Of a stretch of DNA of 59,962 bases, positions 52,424 through 59,962 are shown piece by piece; position 1 is the first letter of the stretch, and each line of letters starts with the position of its first letter. Origin of the DNA: Rhodococcus rhodnii (GTDB taxonomy: Bacteria > Actinomycetota > Actinomycetes > Mycobacteriales > Pseudonocardiaceae); the NCBI GenBank assembly GCA_000720375.1, contig JOAA01000056.1:1-59962 (forward strand), written 5' to 3'. The notes under the pieces are model-generated. The model ran no database searches. It had not been told where the DNA came from and saw only the letters and a list, made by a program, of their open reading frames with translations. The position numbers were made by a program, and so were the translations under genes.

Positions 52424-52981
52424 TCAAAGGGAACTGGGCTGGTCACCTGTGAGGTAGCGCTGCAAGGTTGGGCCGAGCCAGTGGACGACGGCTTCCTTGT
52501 CCATTTCCACTACGGGTGGGAATTCCAGGATGTAGCGGCACAGTGCGAAGCCCAGGACCTGGGTTGCCACCAGACCTGCCCGGACCGGGATCTCGTCGAG
52601 GCCGATCGCGGCGAAGGCCGAGCCCAGTTGTGTCGCACAGATCGACCGCATTCGCTCGGCCGCCGCCGGATTCGTCACGCCTGCTCTGAGCAGGGCCATC
52701 ATTGTTTCGCTTCGCTCCCAGCGGGTGAGCACGTGCCGGGCGAGCGTCGAGCCGATCTCGTCTCGGGGGATCGCAGTCAGATCCGGGAGGCGTAGGTCGA
52801 ACTCGGCCGCTGTGGCGAAGAGCTTTTCCTTGTTGCCGTAGTAGCGCATCACCATCGCTGGGTCGATGCCCGCGTCCGCCGCTATGGCTCTGATGGTTGC
52901 GCGTTCGTATCCGTCCGCGGCGAAGCGCTCGCGCGCCGCGTTGAGGATCGCTTCCCTGGTCACGTCCGATCTGCGGGGCAT
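52424..52981 (-). CDS. TetR family transcriptional regulator
   Basis: 185 residues. N-terminal helix-turn-helix REAILNAARERFAADGYERATIRAIAADAGIDPAMVMRYYGNKEKLF is typical; the rest is the helical ligand-binding domain. ATG 52981 touches a 30-bp palindrome, and a second related site lies 30 bp further, before the divergent FAD monooxygenase. It most likely represses both genes. Confidence 0.9.
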   Translation of the reverse strand: MPRRSDVTREAILNAARERFAADGYERATIRAIAADAGIDPAMVMRYYGNKEKLFATAAEFDLRLPDLTAIPRDEIGSTLARHVLTRWERSETMMALLRAGVTNPAAAERMRSICATQLGSAFAAIGLDEIPVRAGLVATQVLGFALCRYILEFPPVVEMDKEAVVHWLGPTLQRYLTGDQPSSL

Positions 52982-53011
52982 GTCAACAAGTGTAGGCCAA
53001 CACCTGTTGAC
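52982..53011. promoter_or_regulatory. TetR operator 1
   Basis: GTCAACA-A-GTGT and ACAC-C-TGTTGAC form a near-perfect inverted repeat around AGGCCA. It directly abuts the tetR start codon, fitting autorepression. Confidence 0.75.
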
Positions 53012-53041
53012 ATTCCATCCCGCCGGGGTCTACCGTGAAAT

Positions 53042-53055
53042 TCAACAAGCGTTGA
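53042..53055. promoter_or_regulatory. TetR operator 2
   Basis: TCAAC-AAGC-GTTGA shares the TCAACAAG half-site with operator 1 and lies 14 bp before the monooxygenase start, next to its AAGGAGGG ribosome binding site. Confidence 0.6.
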
Positions 53056-53069
53056 CCAAGGAGGGAATC

Positions 53070-54401
53070 ATGAACGTCGTCATCGTCGGCGCAGGTCCGA
53101 CCGGCTTGATGCTCGCCGGCGACCTTGCCCAGGCCGGCATCGAAGTCACCATCCTGGAACGGCGGGCCAGCACCGAGGCGAACACGACCAGGGCCTTCGG
53201 CGTGCACGCGCGCACGCTCGAACAACTCGACATCCGTGGGCTTGCCGACAGGCTGCCCGGTCAGAAAGTGAGCGGCGTCCGGTTGTTCGCCAAGGCGCGG
53301 ATCGATCTGAGCTCGCTGCCCACCAGGTTCAACTACCTGCTGATCACGCCGCAGTACGAGGTCGAGAAGCTGCTACGGGAACGCGCCGAACGGCTGGGCG
53401 TCAAGATCGAACACGGCCAGGAGGTCATCGGTCTCAGCCAGAACGCCGACTCGGTCACGGTCAAGACCACGACCAGCACCTGGGAAGCCAAGTACGTCGT
53501 CGGCACCGACGGTGTCCGCAGCAAGGTTCGCGAGCTCATCGGCCTGCCGTTTCCCGGCAAGTCCGTGGTGAAGTCGATCATGCTGGCCGACGTCCGGCTC
53601 GACACCCGCCCGCAGGAGGCCGTCACTGTCAACGCTGTCGGCGACGGGTTCGCGTTCATCGCCCCCTTCGGCGACGGCTGGTACCGGGTTTTCGCGTGGG
53701 ACCGGCGCAAGCAGGTCGACGACAAGGCGCCGCTGGAACTCAGCGAGGTCCGCGAAGTCACCAAGCGTGCTCTCGGCACGGACATGGGCATGCACGATCC
53801 GCGCTGGATGTCACGGTTCCACAGCGATGAGCGGCAAGTGCCCACGTACCGCAAGGGTCGCGTGTTCCTCGCCGGCGACGCGGCGCACTGCCACTCACCC
53901 GCGGGCGGTCAAGGCATGAACACCGGTATTCAGGACGCCGCCAATCTCGGGTGGAAGCTGGCCGCGGTCCTCAATGGTCACGCGGATGAGCAACTCCTTG
54001 ACACGTACCAGGAAGAACGTCATCCGGTTGGCAGGGCCGTGCTCCGCAGCAGTGGCGCGATCATCCGTCTGGCGATGGTCAAATCCAAGGCCGGCCAAGC
54101 TATTCGCAACGCGATCTGCGGTTTTCTGCTCAACAAGGCCAAGATCAGCAGGAAGGCCGCCGGCCAGATCTCGGGCATCGACATCCACTACGGCGGCAAG
54201 ACGCGCGCGTCGGACATCGAGCTGGAGACGGGCCGGCTCTTCGAAGCCTTGCGAGGCGGGCGTTTTGTGCTCGTCACGAACGAAGCCCGGGACACCCCGG
54301 ACTTCGTCACCACGGTCAAGCCTAAGAACCCGGTGGCACAACCGATTCTGGTCCGGCCGGACGGTTACGTCACTGACTGGGATGATGCGAAATATCGTTG
54401 A
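53070..54401 (+). CDS. FAD-dependent monooxygenase
   Basis: 443 residues from ATG 53070, with AAGGAGGG 6 bp upstream. Group A flavin hydroxylase: VIVGAGPTGLMLAGDLA (FAD Rossmann), GTDGVRSKVRELIG (DG motif) and FLAGDAAHCHSPAGGQGMNTGIQDA (GD motif). It would hydroxylate an aromatic or polyketide substrate, including antibiotics such as rifamycins or tetracyclines in relatives. Divergent from tetR with shared operators. The end overlaps the convergent RNase H gene by 32 nt. Confidence 0.88.
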   Translation: MNVVIVGAGPTGLMLAGDLAQAGIEVTILERRASTEANTTRAFGVHARTLEQLDIRGLADRLPGQKVSGVRLFAKARIDLSSLPTRFNYLLITPQYEVEKLLRERAERLGVKIEHGQEVIGLSQNADSVTVKTTTSTWEAKYVVGTDGVRSKVRELIGLPFPGKSVVKSIMLADVRLDTRPQEAVTVNAVGDGFAFIAPFGDGWYRVFAWDRRKQVDDKAPLELSEVREVTKRALGTDMGMHDPRWMSRFHSDERQVPTYRKGRVFLAGDAAHCHSPAGGQGMNTGIQDAANLGWKLAAVLNGHADEQLLDTYQEERHPVGRAVLRSSGAIIRLAMVKSKAGQAIRNAICGFLLNKAKISRKAAGQISGIDIHYGGKTRASDIELETGRLFEALRGGRFVLVTNEARDTPDFVTTVKPKNPVAQPILVRPDGYVTDWDDAKYR

Positions 54402-55452
54402 CCAACCGCACCGAGGCGTTGCCGTCCGGATAGAACTCCACAATGGACAGCGAGGCCAGGTCTAGGTGCAGCCGGTAAAGCAGCGCCGGCCCGGCGTCCA
54501 AACCCAGACGCAGCAACGATTTGATCGGCGTGACGTGGCTGACCACGATCACTGTCCCGCCACCATGTTCCGAGACAAGCTCGTCACGGACCTTGCGGAC
54601 CCGGCGATGCACTTCGTCGAAGCTCTCGCCACCGGGCGCCGGGACTGACGAATCGCTCAACCATCGGCCGTGCAGTTCGGGATCACGCTCGGCGGCTTCG
54701 CTGAACGTCAATCCTTCCCACGATCCGAAGTCCGTCTCCGTCAGGCCATTGTGGACAACGACCGCGCCACCGGTCGCGTCGGCGACAGCCTGAGCGGTCT
54801 GCTTCGCCCTCCCCAACGGCGAAGAAACGATCGGCGTTGACGAGTCCACAATGCTCATCGACGCCAACCGGGCCGCCGCGGCAAGTGCTTGCTTCTCCCC
54901 CACTGGTGTCAATGGGGCCTCACCGCGCCCGGAATACCGGCGCTCCACCGAAAGCGGCGTCTGACCGTGCCGCAGCAGGAGGATCCGCGTCGGTGTTCCT
55001 TGGGCGCCGGTCCACTTCGCCGGGGTGGGTGTGTGCGAGGCCGACGCCTGGGCGTCCATCGCCTGGTTGGCCAGCCGGTCGGCTTCTTTGTTGCGCTCGC
55101 GGGGAATCCATTCGTACGTCACCCGGGTGAACTGACCGGCCAGCTCACGGGCCTTGGCCGCCAACGGCTGCAGCGCCGGGTGCTTGATCTGCCAGCGGCC
55201 GGACATCTGCTCGACGACGAGCTTCGAGTCCATCCGCACTTCGACCTCGTCGGCGGCCAATGCCGCGGCGGCCTGCAGACCCGCGATCAGACCGCCGTAC
55301 TCTGCGACGTTGTTGGTCGCCACGCCGATGCCCTCGGAGCGCTCGGCCAGCAACTCGCCGTTCGAGGCGTCACGGACAACCGCGCCATACCCCGCGGGGC
55401 CAGGGTTGCCCCGGGACCCGCCGTCAGCCTCGACAACAACCTTCACAGTCAC
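54370..55452 (-). CDS. bifunctional RNase HI / phosphoglycerate-mutase-like phosphatase (Rv2228c type)
   Basis: 360 residues. N-terminal RNase H with acidic residues in VEADGGSRGNPGPAGYG, NVAEYGGLIAGL and RMDSKLVVEQMSG. C-terminal histidine-phosphatase domain with RHGQTPLSVERRYSGRGEAPLT and HVTPIK. In mycobacteria this protein joins RNase H activity with alpha-ribazole phosphatase (CobC-like) activity of cobalamin synthesis. GTG 55452 overlaps the stop of the zinc-ribbon gene by four bases (GTGA), which fixes the start. Confidence 0.92.
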   Translation of the reverse strand: MTVKVVVEADGGSRGNPGPAGYGAVVRDASNGELLAERSEGIGVATNNVAEYGGLIAGLQAAAALAADEVEVRMDSKLVVEQMSGRWQIKHPALQPLAAKARELAGQFTRVTYEWIPRERNKEADRLANQAMDAQASASHTPTPAKWTGAQGTPTRILLLRHGQTPLSVERRYSGRGEAPLTPVGEKQALAAAARLASMSIVDSSTPIVSSPLGRAKQTAQAVADATGGAVVVHNGLTETDFGSWEGLTFSEAAERDPELHGRWLSDSSVPAPGGESFDEVHRRVRKVRDELVSEHGGGTVIVVSHVTPIKSLLRLGLDAGPALLYRLHLDLASLSIVEFYPDGNASVRLVNDISHHPSQ

Positions 55453-56186
55453 AGACCTGACTCCGCCGTACGGATCAGGATCGCGCCGCATTCCTCACAG
55501 GTCACGACCTCGTCCGCAGGCGCGGCCTTGATCTGGGAGATCACCACGCGGTCCAGTTCGAGACGGCACGCGCCGCAGCGCCGTGACCGCAGCAGCGCCG
55601 CGCCGGTGCCCTTGTGCTCACGGACCCGGTTGTACAGCGCGAGCAGCTGCTCCGGGAACGCGGGCAGCATCGCCTTACGGGTCGCGTTGGCCTTGGCCTC
55701 CTGGGATTCGATGTCGGCGAACGCCTCGTCACGGCGGCTCGTCGCGTCCGTCACCGCGGCCTCGGCCTTGGCCAGCTCGGCTTCGGCGTGCTGGGCGTCC
55801 ATCTCCAACGCCTCACGCCGCTCCATCAGCTCGAGCAGGTCGTCCTCCAGCGCCGCCTGCCTGCGGTGCAGCGTGTCGATCTCGTGCTCGAGGTCGGTCA
55901 TCTGTTTGGCCGCGACCGTGCCGGACTGCAGCAGCTTGTCGTCCCGCTCGACCCGGGCGCGGACCTGGTCGATCTCCTTCTCCTGCCGTTTGACCTCGCG
56001 GTCAAGGTCGTCGAGCTGGGTGGCCACGGCCACCTGCGCGTCCCGCTTGGCCCGTGCCGCCTGCTCGGCCCCGGTGATCTCGTTGATCTCCGGCAGCGTG
56101 CGCCTGCGGTGCTCGAGGCGCGCCAGGTCGGCGTCGACCTCCGCGAGGTCCAACAGCCGGCGCTGCACGGCTGGGTCGGCTTTCAA
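55449..56186 (-). CDS. coiled-coil C4 zinc-ribbon protein (Rv2229c type)
   Basis: 245 residues. A long antiparallel coiled coil (about 10-180) ends in a zinc ribbon with [12 protein letters not shown] and CEECGAILI (two CxxC pairs). Start is TTG 56186 overlapping the stop of the Nif3 gene (TTGA), with GGGAGGACC upstream. Family members are conserved in actinobacteria and other phyla beside Nif3 and RNase H. The exact role is unknown; nucleic acid or flagellar/transport functions have been suggested for relatives. Confidence 0.9.
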   Translation of the reverse strand: MKADPAVQRRLLDLAEVDADLARLEHRRRTLPEINEITGAEQAARAKRDAQVAVATQLDDLDREVKRQEKEIDQVRARVERDDKLLQSGTVAAKQMTDLEHEIDTLHRRQAALEDDLLELMERREALEMDAQHAEAELAKAEAAVTDATSRRDEAFADIESQEAKANATRKAMLPAFPEQLLALYNRVREHKGTGAALLRSRRCGACRLELDRVVISQIKAAPADEVVTCEECGAILIRTAESGL

Positions 56187-57010
56187 CGTGCGGTCCTCCC
56201 CGTTCTGGCCGCCCGGAGGGTCCAGGGATCGGTGCGGCGGGTCGATGTGTGAGTTTCGACGTTACCCCCGAAGGCGGCACGCACGACGCCCGCCGCCTGG
56301 TCGCACCATGGCCACTCGCTGGCCCAGTGCGAGACGTCCACCAGCGCCGGTGCGTCCGGCGCCGAGTCGATGTGTTCACCGCTCACGTGGTGCCGCAGGT
56401 CGGCGGTGACATACGCGTCCACGCCCGCGGCCGTGACCTCGGCGAGCAGCGAGTCACCGGATCCACCACAGATCGCGACCGTCCTAATCAGACGCTGCGG
56501 GTCGCCGGCCGCGCGTACGCCCCAAGCGGTTTCGGGCAACGCGTCGGCGACGCGCTGGACGAACGTCTCCAGCGGCTCAGGTTCAGGCAGTTCACCAATT
56601 CGCCCAAGGCCCAGCGGCGGTTCCTTCGGGCTCAGCGGCGCAAGCACCGACAGCCCGATCGCCTCGGCCAACGCGTCCGAAACACCCGGGAAGGCCGAAT
56701 CCGCGTTGGTGTGCGCGCAATACAGGGCGATCCCGGCTCGGATCAGCTTGTGCACAAGGCTGCCCTTCGGCGTGTTCGCCGGAACGCCATGCACACCACG
56801 CAGGAGCAACGGGTGGTGCGCGACGATCATGTTCGCGCCGATCGCCATCGCCTCGTCCACAGTGGACTCGGTCGGGTCGACGCAGAACAGCACGCGCCGG
56901 ACCTCCTCGACCGGATCACCGCACACCAGGCCGATCGCGTCCCACGGTTCCGCCAGTTCAGGCGGGTACGCGGCCTCCAGCGCGGCAACGACTCGGCCAA
57001 CTGTGCTCAC
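56183..57010 (-). CDS. Nif3-like dinuclear metal centre protein (Rv2230c type)
   Basis: 275 residues, GTG start overlapping the stop of cobC by four bases. Metal-ligand motifs of the Nif3/GTP cyclohydrolase I type 2 fold are present: [22 protein letters not shown] and the C-terminal [10 protein letters not shown], where relatives have a His-Glu pair (here SHWASE). The mycobacterial homologue is about 100 residues longer through an inserted domain; this one is the compact form. Biochemical role not settled. Confidence 0.9.
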   Translation of the reverse strand: MSTVGRVVAALEAAYPPELAEPWDAIGLVCGDPVEEVRRVLFCVDPTESTVDEAMAIGANMIVAHHPLLLRGVHGVPANTPKGSLVHKLIRAGIALYCAHTNADSAFPGVSDALAEAIGLSVLAPLSPKEPPLGLGRIGELPEPEPLETFVQRVADALPETAWGVRAAGDPQRLIRTVAICGGSGDSLLAEVTAAGVDAYVTADLRHHVSGEHIDSAPDAPALVDVSHWASEWPWCDQAAGVVRAAFGGNVETHTSTRRTDPWTLRAARTGRTAR

Positions 57011-58026
57011 GCGCGAACCTCCACGGGCCAGGAATCCAACAACCGCGCCACCTGCGACGGTGGCCGGACAGCGAGCCGGATGTACTCGGTCGACAGACCT
57101 GGGAACGTCTCACCCCGACGGACCGCGATCTTCTTGTCCCGCAGCACTTCCCGCACCTTCACTCCGTCCGGCACGCGGACGAGGACAAAGGGCGCGGTCG
57201 GCTCGGCGACGACTTCGATTCCGGCTTCCCGCAACGCGGTCACGAACTCCGCTCGGTAGTCGATCACCGCCCGCGCCGTCTCCTCGGCCTCGGCGACAGC
57301 GCCAGGCGAGCAACACGCGGCGACAGCCTCGAGTACGAGTGTCCCCACTGGCCACTGTGGACGGTCAACGGCCAGCCGGGCCAGGATTTCCGGGTTGCCC
57401 AGCACGTATCCCGCACGAAGCCCGGCCAACGCCCACGTCTTGGTGAGGCTGCGGAACACCAGCACGTCGGGGTCGCCCGCGAGGGACTCCGGCTCGCCGG
57501 GGATGGCGTCCATGAAGGCCTCGTCGACCACGATCAGCCGCCCCGGCCTGGCCAATTGCCGGATCAACGCGGCCGGGTGCGTGACGGAAGTCGGGTTCGT
57601 CGGGTTGCCGATCACGACCATGTCGGCCTCGTCCGGCACGAGTTCAGGGCGCAGGACGTAATCGCCGTCGAGCAGCACCCGGTGGATCGGGATCCCGCCG
57701 GTCCGCAGGGCGGCCTCGGGCTCGGTGAACGACGGATGGACGATCGCGGCCAAGGCGGGCCGCAGGTTCGGCAGCAGCGCGAACCCCTCGGCCGACCCGT
57801 TGAGCACCATGACTTCGTCCGGCGTACGGCCGTGCCGCTCCGCGACCGCGGTACGCGCGGCAAGATCGTCGACGTCCGACGGATACGCCGCCAACCGCTC
57901 GAGCGCCGCGGCCAGCCGGTCGTGCAACCAACGCGGCGGAGCCGGCAGCCACACGTTGACCGCGAAGTCCAACATGCCAGGCGCCGTGTCCTTGTCGCCG
58001 TGATGGCGAAGATCTTCGCTGGTCAT
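57007..58026 (-). CDS. cobC: histidinol-phosphate aminotransferase-like / threonine-phosphate decarboxylase (Rv2231c type)
   Basis: 339 residues. PLP-dependent fold type I enzyme with [18 protein letters not shown] holding the cofactor lysine, [13 protein letters not shown], and VDEAFMD. Mycobacterial Rv2231c is annotated cobC and is placed next to Nif3 and the RNase H/ribazole phosphatase gene. Threonine phosphate decarboxylation to aminopropanol phosphate for cobalamin side-chain assembly fits that context. ATG 58026 is the sensible start; an upstream frame extends but crosses the divergent ptpA promoter. Confidence 0.85.
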   Translation of the reverse strand: MTSEDLRHHGDKDTAPGMLDFAVNVWLPAPPRWLHDRLAAALERLAAYPSDVDDLAARTAVAERHGRTPDEVMVLNGSAEGFALLPNLRPALAAIVHPSFTEPEAALRTGGIPIHRVLLDGDYVLRPELVPDEADMVVIGNPTNPTSVTHPAALIRQLARPGRLIVVDEAFMDAIPGEPESLAGDPDVLVFRSLTKTWALAGLRAGYVLGNPEILARLAVDRPQWPVGTLVLEAVAACCSPGAVAEAEETARAVIDYRAEFVTALREAGIEVVAEPTAPFVLVRVPDGVKVREVLRDKKIAVRRGETFPGLSTEYIRLAVRPPSQVARLLDSWPVEVRA

Positions 58027-58063
58027 CGCGGCAATACTAATGACACCGATAAGGTTGGCCGTC

Positions 58064-58522
58064 GTGCACCTGAGTTTCATCTGTACAGGCAACATCTGCC
58101 GGTCCCCGATGGCCGCGATCGTCGTGCGCGAGCACCTGCGGCGCGAAGGCCTGGAAGACAACGTCACGATCACCAGCGCGGGCACCGGCAGCTGGCACGT
58201 CGGCGACGCCGCGGACAGCAGGGCGCAGAAGATCCTGCTCGACCACGGCTACCCCACCGCGCACGTCGCGGCCCAGGTCGGCGCCGAGCACCTGGCCGCC
58301 GACCTGCTGCTCGCGATGGACTCCGGGCACGCCCGTGAGCTGCGTAGGCTGGTCGACGATCCGTCGAAGATCCGGCTGTTCCGCTCGTTCGACCCGGCCG
58401 CGACCGGCGACTTGGCCGTCCCGGACCCGTACTACGGCGGGAACGACGGATTCCAGATCGTGCTGGCGATGATCGAGGCGGCCACGCCCGGGCTGGTCGA
58501 ATGGGTCAAGGAGAACCTGTGA
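58064..58522 (+). CDS. ptpA: low-molecular-weight protein tyrosine phosphatase
   Basis: About 152 residues from GTG 58064 (AAGG upstream); ATG 58040 is the longer option with eight more residues. The P-loop CTGNICRSP (C-x5-R-S) is right at the N-terminus and the general acid Asp is in VPDPYYGG. Good overall match to mycobacterial PtpA, including SAGTGSWHVGDAAD and GAEHLAADLLLAMD. It removes phosphate from tyrosine residues in proteins. Divergent from cobC; its stop overlaps the next gene's GTG (GTGA). Confidence 0.92.
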   Translation: MHLSFICTGNICRSPMAAIVVREHLRREGLEDNVTITSAGTGSWHVGDAADSRAQKILLDHGYPTAHVAAQVGAEHLAADLLLAMDSGHARELRRLVDDPSKIRLFRSFDPAATGDLAVPDPYYGGNDGFQIVLAMIEAATPGLVEWVKENL

Positions 58523-59343
58523 GCTCGGCCGCTGTCGAGGCGGTCACCGAGCTCACCGGGGTCGAGGCCACGTCAGCGCACCGGCTGAGCGGCTCGGTGT
58601 ACGAGGTCGAACTGGCCGACGGCGATCTTGTCGTGGCCAAACGGCATTCGCAGATCTCGGCCGTCCTGGCCGAGGCGAAGTCGCTCGACTGGATCGCCGA
58701 ACCCGGCTGCGTGCCCGTGCCCGCGGTGCGGGGGCACAGCGACCATTGGCTGGTGATCGAGCAGATCGAACCCGGGCAGCCCGCGGACGCCGAGGCGTTC
58801 GGGCGCGGTCTGGCCGAACTGCACCTCGCAGGCGCGCCCGCGTTCGGTTCACCGCCGCCAGACGGACCAGCAGACGCGTGGATCGGCCTCGCGCCGATGT
58901 ACAACGGCCCGGTGCACTCGTGGCCGGAGTTCTTTGCCACGCAACGCATCGAGCCGTATCTCCGGCGTACGACGTTGCCCTGGGCGCCTTTTGAGGCGGT
59001 GTGCGCCCGCTTGCCCGACCTCGTCCCCGACGAGCCGCCCGCTCGGCTGCACGGCGATTTGTGGTCGGGCAACGTGCATTGGGCCACGGACGGTCGCGCC
59101 TGGCTGATCGATCCCGCCGCGCACGGCGGTCATCGGGAGACCGATCTCGCGATGCTGCAACTGTTCGGCTGCCCGATGCTGGACCGAGTGTTGGGTGCGT
59201 ATCAGGAGATGTACCCGCTCGCCGACGGCTGGCAGGCCCGTGTTCCGTTGCACCAACTGTTCCCGCTGCTTGTGCACGTCGTGCTGTTCGGCGGCGGTTA
59301 CGCCAGCCAGGCGCTTTCCGCGGCTAGGGCAGCGCTGCGGTGA
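58519..59343 (+). CDS. fructosamine kinase family protein
   Basis: 274 residues from GTG, coupled to ptpA by a GTGA overlap. Kinase-like fold with VVAKRHSQ (Lys), catalytic loop LHGDLWSGNVHW and metal Asp in LIDPAAHGGHRETDLAML, the fructosamine-3-kinase signature. It would phosphorylate ketoamine adducts on proteins or free amino acids so they fall apart. Coupling with a phosphotyrosine phosphatase suggests joint control of protein modification. Confidence 0.9.
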   Translation: MSSAAVEAVTELTGVEATSAHRLSGSVYEVELADGDLVVAKRHSQISAVLAEAKSLDWIAEPGCVPVPAVRGHSDHWLVIEQIEPGQPADAEAFGRGLAELHLAGAPAFGSPPPDGPADAWIGLAPMYNGPVHSWPEFFATQRIEPYLRRTTLPWAPFEAVCARLPDLVPDEPPARLHGDLWSGNVHWATDGRAWLIDPAAHGGHRETDLAMLQLFGCPMLDRVLGAYQEMYPLADGWQARVPLHQLFPLLVHVVLFGGGYASQALSAARAALR

Positions 59344-59722
59344 GCTCGACCTCGACCAGCTGCCCGGGATAGCCGAGCTGGGCGACGCCAAGCAGCGTGC
59401 TCGCTGTGGTGAAGGCCTCAGCGAGCCCGGACTCGTTCAGCCGGGCCCAGGCGACGGCAAGGGTCTCTCGTTCATTGCTGACGACGTAGATGACTGAGCG
59501 GACGACGTCGCTGGGCTTCGCCGCCACGGCTGAGAGTGCGGTCAGGGCGTTGGCGGCGACGGCGTCGATCTGGGCTTCAAGGCCGCCTTCTACGACCTTG
59601 CCTTCCTTGTCGAGTGGGCACTGACCTGCGAGGTAAGCGGTCCGGCCGGTCTCGACCACGGTGATGTGGTGGTAGCCGGGCGTCTGGTGCAGCTCGGGCG
59701 GATTGATCCGGTTGATCCCCAT
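59324..59722 (-). CDS. RidA family (YjgF/YER057c) deaminase
   Basis: 132 residues: GRTAYLAGQCPLDKEGKVVEGGLEAQIDAVAANALTALSAVAAKPSDVVRSVIYV and LLGVAQLGYPGQLVEVELTAALP are the RidA family blocks. The active-site Arg seen in classical RidA (near the RxxE end) is replaced by a Gly/Leu stretch, so it may belong to a Rid subgroup other than RidA proper. Enamine/imine hydrolysis is the family activity. It overlaps the fructosamine kinase gene by 20 nt at the 3' end. Confidence 0.85.
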   Translation of the reverse strand: MGINRINPPELHQTPGYHHITVVETGRTAYLAGQCPLDKEGKVVEGGLEAQIDAVAANALTALSAVAAKPSDVVRSVIYVVSNERETLAVAWARLNESGLAEAFTTASTLLGVAQLGYPGQLVEVELTAALP

Positions 59723-59843
59723 CGGCCCATCATCGCCGTGATCAAGGATCAGGTGCGAGACCCTTTAGCCCCGGGTCGTTGTTGTGCAAACGCGCCTACG
59801 GCTTGCCGCCTCCCGAGACCAGGACATCCCCCGCCACTCCCGG
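59723..59843. other. intergenic gap before the edge element
   Basis: No gene or structure that I can support. It carries the RidA promoter region. Confidence 0.3.
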
Positions 59844-59962
59844 CAGGGCTCCGTCAAAGTCGATTTGTGCTGGTGGGTGTGGGGATTCCGAGCAGGGTGA
59901 GTGGCCGGGTGATGTCGCGGGCCATGGCGCGCGGGGCTTGGGCGATGGTGGTGGTGCCGGTC
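59844..59962 (-). mobile_element. left end of an ISAs1-like insertion sequence, cut by window edge
   Basis: The boundary sequence CAGGGCTCCGTCAAAGTCG at 59844 fits terminal inverted repeats of the ISAs1 family, which begin CAGGG. It overlaps the stop codon of a transposase tail, the usual tight arrangement. Family assignment is from memory of the terminal repeats and C-terminus. Confidence 0.55.
59854..59962 (-). CDS. transposase C-terminus (partial)
   Basis: 35 codons ending in TGA 59854-59856, translating to TTTIAQAPRAMARDITRPLTLLG followed by IPTPTSTNRL. The RDITRPLTLLGI tail resembles the end of ISAs1-type transposases. The rest lies beyond the right edge, so completeness is unknown. Confidence 0.6.
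   Translation of the reverse strand, partial: TGTTTIAQAPRAMARDITRPLTLLGIPTPTSTNRL

Overview
The window is high-GC, codon-biased chromosomal DNA of a filamentous actinomycete, most likely a member of the Pseudonocardiales (Amycolatopsis/Kibdelosporangium-like). Reasons: a SigE-type ECF sigma factor, an accessory SecA2, a fused LysX, an LprG/P55-type lipoprotein-exporter pair, EspC/YbaB/WXG proteins, an actinobacterial RNase P RNA, a CebR-type operator, and a gene order recalling Mycobacterium tuberculosis Rv2222c-Rv2234 (glnA2, two Hip1-like hydrolases, panB, RNase H/phosphatase, zinc-ribbon protein, Nif3, CobC, PtpA). Here that ancestral block is broken up by many inserted genes. No database search was possible; family names come from recognition of motifs and sequence memory.

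Layout. 1-272: promoter and boxA leader of an rRNA operon that runs off the left edge on the minus strand. 0.4-8.7 kb: a very large glycosyltransferase-like/FkbM fusion, a FAD monooxygenase with a divergent MerR regulator, a secreted amidase, and an ECF sigma/membrane partner pair. 8.7-16.5 kb: glnA2, an OFA-type MFS transporter and divergent GlxA-type regulator, the lprG/p55-like operon, two small hypothetical genes, and an orphan solute-binding lipoprotein. 16.5-24.6 kb: tandem TAP-like lipoprotein hydrolases, secA2, and nadE. 24.6-28 kb: an internally deleted IS30-type element, a three-gene ESX-associated operon, and a GH6 cellulase under a CebR-like operator. 27.8-35.9 kb: lysX, panB followed by a 48-bp perfect palindrome, proline iminopeptidase, a BtuF-like protein, an RNB-domain nuclease and a DinB-like protein.

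35.9-44.1 kb holds the most unusual block: eight coupled minus-strand genes encoding a pilin-like peptide, a VirB3-like protein, a VirB4 ATPase, a VirB6-like membrane protein, a VirB8-like protein, a transglycosylase-NlpC/P60 hydrolase and two small unknown proteins. It resembles a conjugation-type secretion machine without relaxase, coupling protein or integrase in view. Immediately upstream, a perfect LexA/SOS box drives a winged-helix protein of the YcaQ/AlkZ-like class.

44.6-54.4 kb: detoxification and regulator gene pairs (ArsR-SRPBCC fusion, HxlR, TetR plus FAD monooxygenase), rnpB, and just after rnpB about six ~120-bp tandem repeats. 54.4-59.7 kb: the tightly overlapped RNase H/zinc ribbon/Nif3/CobC operon, ptpA with a fructosamine-kinase-like gene, and a RidA protein. 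The right edge enters an ISAs1-like insertion sequence.
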